Of a stretch of 16,744 nt of DNA, positions 1 to 7,836 are shown one piece after another (position 1 is the first letter of the stretch; every line of letters begins with the position of its first letter). Made by a program: the position numbers and the translations under genes. Below the pieces are notes generated by a model that did not search any database, was not told where the DNA came from, and worked only from the letters and a program-made list of their open reading frames with translations. The DNA lies in assembly GCA_964418085.1 (NCBI GenBank), contig CAYQKB010000027.1:1-16744 (forward strand), read 5' to 3'. Source of the stretch: JBBTYG01 sp964418085 (lineage in GTDB: Bacteria; Patescibacteriota; Minisyncoccia; UBA6257; 2-01-FULL-56-20).

Positions 1-125
1 CTTGCTCCTAGCCCCTCCAAAAATTCAGCAGTATCGCGGCTGAAGAGATTTCGAGATAGGTTCTATATTCCTTTGTTGGGGTTCTAGTTAAATTGTACTC
101 CTAACTTCTATATAAATAAAAATGC
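1..125. other. Unassigned left edge
   Basis: No gene can be supported here. Plus-strand frame 1 is open from the window edge to a TAG at 88-90 (about 29 codons). It could be the tail of a gene lying outside the window, but it resembles no family I know and may be chance. The stretch 91-125 is AT-rich intergenic sequence. Confidence 0.4.
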
Positions 126-166
126 GAAAAAAAAGAGAGTGCCGGGTGGCACTCTCGTGTTTTTTT
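126..166 (-). terminator. Rho-independent terminator of purN-purD
   Basis: A perfect 9-bp hairpin (135-143 with 148-156, loop GGGT) lies 24 bases beyond the purD stop. On the minus strand it is followed by a run of T (the A-run at 126-134), a classic intrinsic terminator for the purN-purD unit. A T-run at 160-166 on the plus strand, 3 nt from the stem, may let it also stop transcription entering from the left. Confidence 0.9.
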
Positions 167-180
167 ATTCGGTCAATTTT

Positions 181-1461
181 TCAGACCAGATGTGCGGCAA
201 TATCTCTTCGGAGGTCCTTACCTTTGAACTGAATTACTTCCGCGCACGCGTATGCAGTCTCGCGAGCTCTCGTGAAGGTATCGCCGATACCCGTAACGCC
301 CAATATCCGTCCGCCTCCCGTATCGAGCGTTCCTTTCAGTTTTCCTCCGTCAACACCCGCAGGAAATACAAGCGCGCCGAACTTTCTCGCCTCCTCGATG
401 CCGGTGATGGCCATCCCCACGCTCGGCACATAGGGATAGTTTTCGTCCACGAGGACGACGGTGACGGCTTTTTTTGGAAGCCACTCGAGCTCGACGCCGC
501 TTAGGTCGCATTTACTAAACCCCAGGATGAGTTCTTTCATCGAGTGCTCTGCAAGAAGAGGAAGAATCGCAGACGTCTCCGGATCACCCAGTCTCACATT
601 GTACTCGAGGAGATAAATTCCATCCTCGGCGAGCATGAGTCCAAAGTAGAGGAAGCCGAAGTACGGCATGCCCTCATATTTCATTCCTCGGATGGTTGGC
701 CACACAAAGTCTTCCATGATCTCTTCGTGGAGATTTGGTGTGATGAGCGGATTGGGCGCATATGCTCCCATGCCGCCGGTGTTCCGGCCTTTATCGCCGT
801 TGAACCGGCGCTTATAGTCAGCCGCCGGCAAAAGCGGAATGACCCGGTTCCCATCGGTGGCGACGATGAAGGAGCATTCAGCGCCGTGAAGCCGCTTCTC
901 AATCAGAATCCGGTTTCCGGCATCTCCGAATTTCTTCTTCACCATAACGTCTTCGACCCATGTCATCGTCTCGCCGTAGTCTTCTGGAACCAGGACGCCC
1001 TTACCTCCGCAGAGTCCGTCTGCCTTAAAAACGACCCCGCTCGTTCCACGTTCATTAATATAATCGTAAACTTTTTGCGGAGCGTCGAATATGCGGAAAT
1101 CCGCCGTTCGGATGTTGTGCCTCCGCATAAACCGCTTTGCGAAGACCTTACTGCCTTCGAGCCGGGCGGCCTCGGCGCGCGGGCCGAGGCACGAGATGCC
1201 AAGCTCGGCGAGCCGGTTGCCGATTCCTTTGACGAGCGGCTCTTCCGGGCCCGGGATCACGAGATCCGGTTGGACATCTTTTGCAAATGAGCAAATTCCG
1301 ACGACGTCGTTCGCTTTTTTGACAGATACGGGTATCGCGATGCCTTCCATTCCCGCGTTTCCGGGCAGAACAAAAATCTCCGCTCCCGGACCAAATGCAT
1401 TTCGGAGACATGAGACGATTGTGGATTCTCTGGCGCCTGAACCAAGTACTGCTATTTTCAT
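181..1461 (-). CDS. purD: Phosphoribosylamine--glycine ligase (GAR synthetase)
   Basis: PurD joins glycine to 5-phosphoribosylamine using ATP to give glycinamide ribonucleotide, the second step of de novo purine synthesis, in the cytosol. The 426-residue product has the normal family length. It shows the N-terminal Rossmann-type start MKIAVLGSGARES (GSGGREHA in most homologues), the conserved PGPEEPL at 70-76, the ATP-grasp nucleotide-binding stretch KADGLCGGKGV near 147-156, NTGGMGAYAP at 227-236 and LLEYNVRLGDPE at 284-295 carrying metal ligands. The frame is open 13 codons further upstream, but ATG 1461 matches the family start and has an AAAGG-type ribosome site just before it. It lies 44 nt downstream of purN, whose product-forming enzyme acts on the PurD product, so the two are almost certainly co-transcribed. 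No other purine genes are in the window. The assignment is very secure. Confidence 0.96.
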   Translation of the reverse strand: MKIAVLGSGARESTIVSCLRNAFGPGAEIFVLPGNAGMEGIAIPVSVKKANDVVGICSFAKDVQPDLVIPGPEEPLVKGIGNRLAELGISCLGPRAEAARLEGSKVFAKRFMRRHNIRTADFRIFDAPQKVYDYINERGTSGVVFKADGLCGGKGVLVPEDYGETMTWVEDVMVKKKFGDAGNRILIEKRLHGAECSFIVATDGNRVIPLLPAADYKRRFNGDKGRNTGGMGAYAPNPLITPNLHEEIMEDFVWPTIRGMKYEGMPYFGFLYFGLMLAEDGIYLLEYNVRLGDPETSAILPLLAEHSMKELILGFSKCDLSGVELEWLPKKAVTVVLVDENYPYVPSVGMAITGIEEARKFGALVFPAGVDGGKLKGTLDTGGGRILGVTGIGDTFTRARETAYACAEVIQFKGKDLRRDIAAHLV

Positions 1462-1505
1462 AATTGCCTTTCGTTTCGGTTGTTTCTGTTTTCGTTTCAA
1501 TTTTT

Positions 1506-2240
1506 CTATCCGTTCGGAAATGCCTTCCTCGCTTCCGCCTTCGCTTCTTCGAGCAGACTCTCTTCACCTTTCCGGATCAGGGGTGTCTTGCGGGAAATTG
1601 CCTGAAGGAAGCCGAATTCGGAGATGATAAACAGTGTCGAGATCACAAGCTCGTGTTCGTAGGGCAGCACGCGCTCCGCAAGTATTTCAGCGGTATCTGT
1701 TTTAAGATTTAATTCCACCGGATGGATGCCGACAATACCGCCGCCGTCCACCTCGTTTGTCACGAAGTGCACGCTCGCCTCCGTCCTCATCGGCCTGCCG
1801 ACGCGCTCTGCAAAGTAGAGCACCGCGTGATGCACCGCTCGGCCGTGCATTCCTTTGCCGCCGAACCCGAGACGTGTGCCGTCAATCGGCCCCGGATGCT
1901 GGTTGAAAACCATTCCATAATAAACGGTAAGGACGTTTGATGGCATGATGGGGATAAATCCGCACTGAAAGATAAGGTCTATCTTCCGCGCGTCACACTC
2001 GCGGAGAATATCGAGTCCATACGCTTCTCTTGACGCATAGTTTTTGCGGTCAAGAATCGTAATGTCGTTTTCGGGAAATCCGACGTTTTTTGCTCTATGA
2101 ATTCCGCCCGCATCGGCTTTGCTCGAAATGATGAGCGCCGGATTGATGCGGGGCAGGCGGTTTCTGGCACAAGCGCGAAGGACGGTTTCCATGGTGCTTC
2201 CGCCGCCGGAGATACAGATTGCAGTATTTAATTTTTTCAT
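1506..2240 (-). CDS. purN: Phosphoribosylglycinamide formyltransferase (GAR transformylase)
   Basis: PurN transfers a formyl group from 10-formyltetrahydrofolate to glycinamide ribonucleotide, the step after PurD. The 244-residue protein is longer than the roughly 210 residues usual for the family. It has the glycine-rich start ISGGGST (10-16) that binds substrate phosphate. The catalytic triad of the E. coli enzyme (Asn106, His108, Asp144) is matched by Asn113 and His115 in FNQHPGP and Asp165 in SVHFVTNEVDGGGIV. Extra length comes from an insertion of about 14 residues between NQHP and SVHFV (GFGGKGMHGRAVHHAV region) and from a longer C-terminal tail. Spacing of 44 nt to purD on the same strand indicates an operon. 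The ATG at 2240 has only a weak AAAGA-like ribosome site. An alternative is another folate-dependent formyltransferase-fold enzyme, but the triad and the purD neighbour favour PurN. Confidence 0.92.
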   Translation of the reverse strand: MKKLNTAICISGGGSTMETVLRACARNRLPRINPALIISSKADAGGIHRAKNVGFPENDITILDRKNYASREAYGLDILRECDARKIDLIFQCGFIPIMPSNVLTVYYGMVFNQHPGPIDGTRLGFGGKGMHGRAVHHAVLYFAERVGRPMRTEASVHFVTNEVDGGGIVGIHPVELNLKTDTAEILAERVLPYEHELVISTLFIISEFGFLQAISRKTPLIRKGEESLLEEAKAEARKAFPNG

Positions 2241-2343
2241 TCGTTTCGATCTTTCTGTGGTTGGCTGTTAGTTCTTCATATTTTGTTTTCGATAAAACTG
2301 TTAAGAGTCTATACCTAAAGCTCTGTTCATGGCAATATTATAT

Positions 2344-2436
2344 CTGTCATTCTCGCGAATGCGGGAATCCAGGTTTATTAGTATTCATATTAAAAATAAA
2401 AAATCTGGATCCCCGGGCAAAGCCCGAGGATGACAG
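2344..2436. repeat. Palindromic dispersed repeat, copy 1
   Basis: About 93 bp with imperfect inverted arms of about 34 nt (2344-2376 and 2401-2436) around an AT-rich centre. The arms carry CTGTCAT, GCGGGAATCCAGG and their complements, including smaller hairpins. A second copy lies at 11932-12005. In both cases the GAGGATGACA end points at a nearby gene start, here the exonuclease. Repeats of this GTCATTCCCGC/GCGGGAATCCAG kind are common dispersed elements in many bacterial genomes. Confidence 0.85.
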
Positions 2437-2450
2437 AGAAACGTATAATA

Positions 2451-3365
2451 ATGAAAACCCTACTTCTCATCGACGCCAACTCAATCATTCATCGCGCGTT
2501 TCATGCGCTCCCGCCGCTCACATCAACGGGTGGCAGCAGGCCGATCGGTGCTCTCTACGGCCTCTCGAGTATCTTTTTGAAATTATGGCGGGAGGGAAAG
2601 CCGGAGTACGCTGCCGCGCTCTTCGATCGTCCGGAGCCGACATTCCGAAAAGAAAAATATGCGGAGTATAAAGCTCAGCGCCCGAAAGCGGTGGATGAGC
2701 TCGTGTCGCAGATAATTGAGGCGCGCGATTTTTTCCCTGCATTTGGAATAAAAGTTTTCGAAAAGCCCGGCTTCGAAGCGGACGACCTCATCGCCACCCT
2801 CGCTGAAAAGTTCCGCGCTGAGCCGGACGTGCAGGTTATGATCCTAACCGGAGACCGCGACACGCTCCAGCTTGTGAAAGGGGAGAAGGTGGTTGTCCGC
2901 GCGTTCAAAAAGGGCATCAGCGAGACGCTCACCTACGATGAGAAAACCGTGATTTCGGAATATGGTCTCCGCCCCGACCAACTGATTGACTACAAATCGC
3001 TCGTTGGCGATTCGTCGGACAATATAAAAGGGGTACCGGGTGTCGGACCAAAAACGGCGGTCACGATACTTCAAAAATTCGACACACTCGAGAATGCATA
3101 CGCGCATCTTGCCGACGATCCGAAGATGGAAGCGAAGCTTGCGCCGTTTAGGGAAAACGCTGCCCTGGCGAAAGAGCTCGTCACGCTCGAGCGGCATGCG
3201 CCGATCGAGCTTGGCGACATTGAGTCTTTGAAAGTGGACTATTCGGAAGAAAGCGTGAAGAGATATTTTTTGGATCATGGCTTTGAGACGCTTTTAAAGA
3301 GGCTTGAGAACGGCGTTGTCGCTTCACAAAAAGGTAAGCCGAAAAAAACCGAAAGCTTATTTTAG
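2451..3365 (+). CDS. Stand-alone 5'-3' exonuclease (Pol I 5'-nuclease domain type)
   Basis: A 304-residue FEN-family 5' nuclease, equivalent to the N-terminal domain of DNA polymerase I, expected to remove RNA primers and 5' flaps during replication and repair. Metal-binding acidic residues are in LLLIDANS (Asp8), LFDRPEPTFRKEKY (Asp59), EADDLIAT (109-116), TGDRDTLQLV (Asp135, Asp137) and VGDSSDNIKGVPGVGPKTA, the last also forming the helix-three-turn-helix DNA-binding loop. No 3'-5' exonuclease or polymerase domain follows: a TAG stop comes after a basic KGKPKKTESLF tail. ATG 2451 is chosen because the family begins at the LLLID strand; an in-frame ATG at 2430 lies inside the repeat end. A perfect TATAAT at 2444-2449 ends 1 nt before the ATG, too close to be this start's own promoter. 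The fold is certain; whether it complements a separate polymerase cannot be seen here. Confidence 0.93.
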   Translation: MKTLLLIDANSIIHRAFHALPPLTSTGGSRPIGALYGLSSIFLKLWREGKPEYAAALFDRPEPTFRKEKYAEYKAQRPKAVDELVSQIIEARDFFPAFGIKVFEKPGFEADDLIATLAEKFRAEPDVQVMILTGDRDTLQLVKGEKVVVRAFKKGISETLTYDEKTVISEYGLRPDQLIDYKSLVGDSSDNIKGVPGVGPKTAVTILQKFDTLENAYAHLADDPKMEAKLAPFRENAALAKELVTLERHAPIELGDIESLKVDYSEESVKRYFLDHGFETLLKRLENGVVASQKGKPKKTESLF

Positions 3366-3382
3366 TATCTGGTCAGCCAGTC

Positions 3383-3406
3383 GTCATAAGTTGTTAGTCA
3401 TAAGTT
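3383..3406. repeat. Short tandem repeat, GTCATAAGTT twice
   Basis: GTCATAAGTT occurs at 3383-3392 and again at 3397-3406, a 14-bp period, in the 74-bp gap between the exonuclease stop and the kinase start. It looks like one of the degenerate AT-rich repeats spread through this window. Confidence 0.6.
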
Positions 3407-3422
3407 ACAAGTCGCTTCGTTG

Positions 3423-3431
3423 TGATATGAT
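3423..3431 (+). promoter_or_regulatory. Extended -10 promoter of the histidine kinase gene
   Basis: TGATATGAT combines an extended TG motif (3423-3424) with the -10 hexamer TATGAT (3426-3431). No good -35 is seen at 16-18 bp, which fits an extended -10 promoter. Only 8 nt separate the hexamer from the ATG at 3440, so transcription should begin at or next to the start codon, giving a leaderless mRNA. Confidence 0.55.
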
Positions 3432-3439
3432 TTAAACAG

Positions 3440-4747
3440 ATGAAATTTGATTTTATGTCGTCGAAATTCCTATTTTTATGGATTGGGTATGCTCTTCTTT
3501 CGATTACCCTCATCATAACGGCTTTTTCCGCTTCTCTTCTCATAACCATAATAGAGGGAATGTTCATAGGTGCCGCCGGTGGCATACTCTTTGTATGGGC
3601 ATCCTCATTTATCCGCAAGGATTTTGAAAACGTGATTGGTCAAAATGAGCTGAAGGGTATCCTGTTCAGTCTTGACGATGGAATTATTTTTTACGATAAA
3701 GATTTTAAAGCGTTATTTTTCAATCCTGCGGCGGAAAAATTATTCGGCCTTGCCGCAGCCGATGTTTTGGGGCATCAGTTCGAGCCGCAGGATGTTGAAA
3801 CGGAAAAATTGCGCACGCTTTCCCAGGTGATTTTTCCATCCCTTGCGCCGACGGTGATAAGCCGCTCCGCCGCCGGAGAGTATCCGCAGATAGTAGATGT
3901 TTCTTTTCCGGAGCCGGTGATGGAACTGCGGGTTTCAACCGTGTCGGTTCCGGACGGGAGAGGCGAGACAATCGGCTTTGTGAAAGTGATCCGCGACCGG
4001 ACGCGCGAAGTGACGCTCATGAAATCAAAAAACGAATTTTTAACCGTTGCCTCGCATCAGCTGCGGACTCCGGCGACGGATATCTCGTGGGCGGTTGAGT
4101 CGATTTTGGGCGACGTGGAGCTCTCTCTCGCGAGCAGAAAGGCGGCCGAGCATGCGCTTGAAGCAAGTCAGGAGCTTATCGAGATTATCGAAGACTTGCT
4201 CAGTGTCGCGCGTATAGAGGAGGGACGCTACGGGTATAAATTTGAAGCCGAAGACATTGTCGCGTTCGTCTCGTCGGTTATCGAAAGAATTGCTCCGCTC
4301 GCGAAGAGATTGGGCATAAAAGTATATCTCGAAAAACCGAAGGAGCCCCTCCCGAATCCCTTTGTGGACAAGCAAAAACTGTCGGTTGCGATAGGCAATA
4401 TTGTGGAGAACGCTGTGAGATATAATGTTGACAGCGGAGAAGTCGCGGTTAAAATCGAAAAAAAATCAGATGAACCGTTTGTTGAGGTTAGTATCCGGGA
4501 CACCGGCATCGGCATGGGCGAAAACGAGCTCGTAAATCTGTTTAAAAAGTTTTATCGTTCTCCCAGTGGCATGAAAGTGCACACGGGCGGCTCCGGCCTC
4601 GGCCTCTATATCGCGAAAAACATCGTGGAAGCCCACGGAGGGCGGATTACGGTTGAGTCCGAGCCGGAACGTGGAAGTACGTTCCGCATCACGCTGCCAA
4701 CCGACCCGAAATTGATGCCGCAGCACGAAGTGGCACTTGAGGAATAA
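3440..4747 (+). CDS. Membrane-bound PAS-containing sensor histidine kinase
   Basis: A 435-residue two-component sensor kinase. Two hydrophobic segments (about 10-31 and 34-56) with almost no loop form a membrane hairpin, so there is no extracellular sensor domain. A PAS-like region follows at about 68-190 (SLDDGIIFYDKDFKALFFNPAAEKLFG is its typical opening, then VKVIRDRTRE at its end). The dimerisation and phosphoacceptor helix has FLTVASHQLRTP with His206. The ATPase domain has the N box IGNIVENAVRYN (Asn324), the G1 box DTGIGMG (354-360), the F box LFKKFYRS and the G2 box GGSGLGLYIAKN (383-394). All catalytic boxes are intact, so it should be active. No response regulator is adjacent; the partner must be encoded elsewhere. 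The signal is probably sensed in the cytoplasm or membrane through the PAS domain. ATG 3440 is favoured by the -10 position; ATG 3455 is an alternative. Confidence 0.94.
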   Translation: MKFDFMSSKFLFLWIGYALLSITLIITAFSASLLITIIEGMFIGAAGGILFVWASSFIRKDFENVIGQNELKGILFSLDDGIIFYDKDFKALFFNPAAEKLFGLAAADVLGHQFEPQDVETEKLRTLSQVIFPSLAPTVISRSAAGEYPQIVDVSFPEPVMELRVSTVSVPDGRGETIGFVKVIRDRTREVTLMKSKNEFLTVASHQLRTPATDISWAVESILGDVELSLASRKAAEHALEASQELIEIIEDLLSVARIEEGRYGYKFEAEDIVAFVSSVIERIAPLAKRLGIKVYLEKPKEPLPNPFVDKQKLSVAIGNIVENAVRYNVDSGEVAVKIEKKSDEPFVEVSIRDTGIGMGENELVNLFKKFYRSPSGMKVHTGGSGLGLYIAKNIVEAHGGRITVESEPERGSTFRITLPTDPKLMPQHEVALEE

Positions 4748-4777
4748 AGAGAAAATTTAAAATATAAGCAGCGGGGG

Positions 4778-4808
4778 TTGAATTTTTAAATTATTCAATT
4801 AGTATTAT
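4778..4808 (+). promoter_or_regulatory. Predicted pyrG promoter
   Basis: A -35-like TTGAAT (4778-4783) and a -10 TATTAT (4803-4808) are separated by 19 bp, slightly long. The hexamer ends 5 nt before the ATG at 4814, which predicts a leaderless pyrG transcript and argues against the in-frame TTG at 4808 as the start, because that codon overlaps the -10. Confidence 0.5.
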
Positions 4809-4813
4809 TGGAT

Positions 4814-6460
4814 ATGGGGTCTAAATACATTTTTGTTGTTGGCGGTGTGATGTCGGGAGTCGGAAAGGGCGTTGCTTCCGCGTCCATCGCGAAGATTCTC
4901 CAGTCGCGGGGTCTCGAGGTGACGGCGCTCAAAATTGATCCGTATGTGAATGTGGACGCTGGCACCATGAACCCCACCGAACACGGCGAGGTGTTTGTCT
5001 TGGACGATGGCACCGAGTGCGATCAAGACATGGGAAATTATGAGCGGTTTCTGAACCGCGACCTCTCGAAGGCGAATTACATGACGACAGGTAGCATCTA
5101 TCTTTCGGTCATCCGCAAGGAACGGAATTTGGAATACGGCGGCCGCCAGGTGGAGGTGGTGCCGCGGATTCCGCTTGAAGTTTTGGATCGAATAGACCGG
5201 GCGGCGGCGCGGGCAAAAGCCGATGTGGTGATTACGGAAATCGGCGGCACGGTCGGCGAGTATGAAAATATTTTGTTTTTGGAATCGATTCGGATGTTGA
5301 AGCTGCGAAAACCGAACGATGTGGCGCTCGTACTCGTGAGCTTCTTGCCCTCGCTCGGAGCGGGAGGCACGGAGCTCAAGACCAAGCCGACCCAGCACGC
5401 GGTGCGCAGCTTAAACTCCGTCGGCCTGCACCCGGATATAATTCTGGGCCGCGCTTCCGTTCCGCTCGACCGGAAACGAAAAAACAAAATCGAATTCATG
5501 TGTTCGCTTGAAAAGGGAAGCGTGATTTCCGCGCCGGACGTGAAGAGCATTTACGAAGTGCCGGTGAATTTTGAAAAAGACCAGCTCGGCGACCGACTCC
5601 TCAAAAAACTGTCGCTTAAAACGCGCGGCCGGGATTTGAAAGGGTGGAGACGCTTTGCTTCCATTGCCCGGACGGCCAAGAAGACGGTGAAGATCGGCAT
5701 CGTCGGAAAATATTTCGGCTCGGGGAACTTCGTACTCACAGATTCGTATATTTCGGTGATCGAGGCCGTGAAGCACGCGGCATATTCGTTGAATACTAAG
5801 CCCGAAATCGGCTGGATTGATTCAAATGATTTCGAAAAATCGCCGAAAAAGTTGCAGGAGCTTTCGCGGTACGACGGCATCGTCGTGCCCGGCGGCTTCG
5901 GCAGCCGCGGTGTGGAGGGAAAGATCGCCGCGATTCGCTACGCACGCGAACACAAGATTCCATACTTCGGTTTGTGCTACGGCATGCAGCTCGCGGTGAT
6001 TGAATTTGCGAGAAATGTCGTTGGTTTAAAAGGCGCGAATACAACAGAGGTCAGCCCGAAAACGGAACATCCGGTCATTTTCATCATGCCGGAACAAAAG
6101 GAACACATGGAAAAAAAGAACTACGGCGCCACGATGCGTCTCGGCGCGTATCCGGCGATATTAAAGAAAGGCACAATCGCTCAAAATGCCTACGGAAAAA
6201 ATTCCATATCAGAACGCCATCGCCATCGGTACGAAGTAAACCCGGATTACATCGCGAAACTCGAAAAGAAAGGGTTGATATTCTCCGGCGTGTCGCCCGA
6301 CCGACGGCTTATGGAAATTGCGGAGCTGCCGCAAAGCCAGCATCCGTTTTTTGTTGGATCGCAATTTCACCCGGAATTTAAGAGCAGACCATTGAATCCG
6401 CATCCATTGTTTCGAAGTTTTATTAAAGCAGCCATCAAAAAACAGCCTAAAAAGAAGTAA
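4814..6460 (+). CDS. pyrG: CTP synthase (glutamine hydrolysing)
   Basis: Makes CTP from UTP, ATP and glutamine. The 548-residue product has normal length and both domains. The synthetase domain opens with KYIFVVGGVMSGVGKG and the P-loop, then KIDPYVNVDAGTMNPTEHGEV and DDGTECDQDMGNYERF; most bacteria have INVDPGTMSPFQHGEV and DDGAETDLDLGHYERF, so this is a divergent version. The class I glutamine amidotransferase domain begins near 295 (VKIGIVGKYF). It has PGGFGSRGVEGK, the nucleophile in YFGLCYGMQ and the His-Glu of VGSQFHPEFKSRP (Cys388, His519 and Glu521 counting from ATG 4814). The frame is open two codons further to a TTG at 4808, but ATG 4814 is preferred from the promoter position. No Shine-Dalgarno is visible. 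The TAA stop overlaps an AT-rich repeat (6459-6489), suggesting insertion right at the end of the gene. Confidence 0.96.
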   Translation: MGSKYIFVVGGVMSGVGKGVASASIAKILQSRGLEVTALKIDPYVNVDAGTMNPTEHGEVFVLDDGTECDQDMGNYERFLNRDLSKANYMTTGSIYLSVIRKERNLEYGGRQVEVVPRIPLEVLDRIDRAAARAKADVVITEIGGTVGEYENILFLESIRMLKLRKPNDVALVLVSFLPSLGAGGTELKTKPTQHAVRSLNSVGLHPDIILGRASVPLDRKRKNKIEFMCSLEKGSVISAPDVKSIYEVPVNFEKDQLGDRLLKKLSLKTRGRDLKGWRRFASIARTAKKTVKIGIVGKYFGSGNFVLTDSYISVIEAVKHAAYSLNTKPEIGWIDSNDFEKSPKKLQELSRYDGIVVPGGFGSRGVEGKIAAIRYAREHKIPYFGLCYGMQLAVIEFARNVVGLKGANTTEVSPKTEHPVIFIMPEQKEHMEKKNYGATMRLGAYPAILKKGTIAQNAYGKNSISERHRHRYEVNPDYIAKLEKKGLIFSGVSPDRRLMEIAELPQSQHPFFVGSQFHPEFKSRPLNPHPLFRSFIKAAIKKQPKKK

Positions 6461-6489
6461 TTTCTAATATCTAATTCCTAATTTCCAAT
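6459..6489 (+). repeat. AT-rich repeat, left flank of four-helix-bundle cassette
   Basis: The stretch is built from degenerate AATTTCTAAT/CTAATTCC units. It starts on the last two bases of the pyrG stop codon. An inverted relative is at 6904-6935 on the other side of the small gene, and a same-orientation relative lies inside the Mur ligase gene at 15908-15938. Confidence 0.7.
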
Positions 6490-6499
6490 AAAAATCTAA

Positions 6500-6883
6500 A
6501 TGGCCAATGACTCTAATGCCAAAAGAATTTATGATTTAGAAGAGAGAACTGCAAAGTTTGGAGAAGATATTATAGAGTTTGCAAAGAAAATTCCTAGAAG
6601 TGTTATCACATTACCCATTATAGATCAACTTATTCGAGCAGGAACAAGTGTGGGTTCCAATTACTGCGAAGCCGATTGCGCAGAATCTCGAAAAGATTTT
6701 GAGCATAAACTTGGAATCTGCAAGAAAGAATCAAAAGAATCTAAACATTGGCTTAGGATGATCGCAAAAGCTGTGCCGGAGTTGGCAGACGAAGCAAAGA
6801 AATTGTGGAAAGAATCAAATGAACTACAGCTTATATTTATTTCCATTGTTAAAAAATCCCGTGCTAACAACCTTAAAATTTAG
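6500..6883 (+). CDS. Four-helix-bundle protein (S23 / 23S rRNA IVS-type family)
   Basis: A 127-residue, largely helical protein of the four-helix-bundle family first found as ORFs in intervening sequences of 23S rRNA genes. Typical features are YDLEERTAKFGEDIIEFAKKIPR at the N-terminus, the central RAGTSVGSNYCEA motif (47-59), RKDFEHKLGICKKESKESKHWLR and the ending ELQLIFISIVKKSR. Family members form small oligomers; their cellular role is not established. The gene sits between pyrG and holA in a short cassette bounded by inverted AT-rich repeats, and its codons are more AT-rich than its neighbours, both signs of mobility. The ATG at 6500 has no Shine-Dalgarno. No rRNA is nearby, so this is a free-standing copy, as is common in CPR genomes. 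Family assignment is secure; function is unknown. Confidence 0.9.
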   Translation: MANDSNAKRIYDLEERTAKFGEDIIEFAKKIPRSVITLPIIDQLIRAGTSVGSNYCEADCAESRKDFEHKLGICKKESKESKHWLRMIAKAVPELADEAKKLWKESNELQLIFISIVKKSRANNLKI

Positions 6884-6903
6884 AAATTCATTATGGAAAT
6901 TTC

Positions 6904-6935
6904 ATTAGAAATTAGAAATTGGTAATTAGAAATTA
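6904..6935 (-). repeat. AT-rich repeat, right flank of four-helix-bundle cassette
   Basis: Degenerate ATTAGAAATT units, the reverse complement of the kind at 6459-6489. Together they bracket the four-helix-bundle gene as imperfect inverted repeats. The repeat ends 6 nt before the holA start codon, so it also forms the holA upstream region. Confidence 0.7.
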
Positions 6936-6941
6936 AAAAAT

Positions 6942-7727
6942 ATGCTTATATTTTTGTATGGTGCTGACGATTATCGGCGCGAAGAAAAAAAGCGTTCCGT
7001 TAAAGAAGAGTTTTTAAAAAAGTATTCGAATCTTTCCACGGGGAATTTTGATTTATCGGAAAAGAACGCGTTTGAAGAATTTAAAAATTTTATAAGGAGT
7101 CAATCGATTTTTGAAACCAAGAAAATTGTGTTCTTGGAAAATGCGTTTGATGCCGAAGATCAGGATATGCTCGCCGAAGAGCTCAAAGCTCTGGCGGAAA
7201 ATAAAAATACCACAGTTGTCCTCTCCGAAAAAAGTAAGCCGCTCAAGGCGTTTTCATTTTTGCTCGAAAAGCCAGTGCTTGCGCAGGAGTTCAAAAACCT
7301 CGAAGGAGCGGACTGGGAAAAATTCATTTTAAATATCGCGAAGAAAAATGATGTCCGGCTCGACCCGGGCGCACTCGCATTCCTCGCCCGCGCGTATGCA
7401 GGGAATTCCTGGGGGCTGGTAACGGAAATCCAAAAGCTAAGTACGCTCGAAAAAGCTCTTATCAAAAAAGAAGACCTCGAGGGCACCATGCTCGAAGCGC
7501 TCCCGGACTTTTGGAGTGTAATGAATGGTTTGAAGAGCCCCGAGATCGGCCGCCGGCTTTTCATCCTTGAAAAGCTTTTTGCGGCAAACGAACCGGCGGC
7601 GAAAGTGTTTAATATCCTCGCCTCAATGTGGAAGGAGAGAGTCGCCGAGTTCGCAGAGTACGACCTTAAAATAAAATCCGGCAAGCTCGAATACGAAGAA
7701 ATCCTTGTGGACGCGATGCTGCGATAG
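6942..7727 (+). CDS. holA: DNA polymerase III delta subunit
   Basis: HolA opens the beta sliding clamp as part of the clamp loader. The 261-residue protein starts with the family signature LIFLYGADDYRREEKKRSVKEEF, continues with a degenerate AAA+ core (SIFETKKIVFLENAF; TTVVLSEKSKPLK) and has the GNSWGLVTEIQKLSTL stretch typical of domain II, then a helical C-terminal part ending DLKIKSGKLEYEEILVDAMLR. E. coli HolA has about 343 residues; shorter delta subunits are common in CPR, and the end motif suggests it is complete. The ATG at 6942 directly follows an AT-rich repeat and has no Shine-Dalgarno. In Firmicutes holA is often next to rpsT; here rpsT is about 4.8 kb away across an accessory island. 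Sequence conservation is weak in this family, but the assignment is good. Confidence 0.88.
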   Translation: MLIFLYGADDYRREEKKRSVKEEFLKKYSNLSTGNFDLSEKNAFEEFKNFIRSQSIFETKKIVFLENAFDAEDQDMLAEELKALAENKNTTVVLSEKSKPLKAFSFLLEKPVLAQEFKNLEGADWEKFILNIAKKNDVRLDPGALAFLARAYAGNSWGLVTEIQKLSTLEKALIKKEDLEGTMLEALPDFWSVMNGLKSPEIGRRLFILEKLFAANEPAAKVFNILASMWKERVAEFAEYDLKIKSGKLEYEEILVDAMLR

Positions 7728-7836
7728 TCCTGATTCATCAGTTTTTCATTACATGTAAAGTATCATTGCTTCCAGGTGCAGGCCGGAACAGTAAGTTCGC
7801 GGCTATTTGAAAATTCAATACGAAAGATGGAATAGT

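Noticed and set aside
544..1290. 248-codon open frame on the plus strand
   Set aside because: It lies antisense to purD, whose motifs are unmistakable, and its translation resembles no family.
2430..2450. Earlier start for the exonuclease at ATG 2430
   Set aside because: It would add seven residues encoded by the repeat end before the conserved LLLIDANS strand; ATG 2451 fits the family better.
7160..7738. 192-codon minus-strand frame
   Set aside because: Antisense to holA, with a Ser/Phe-rich translation typical of a shadow frame.
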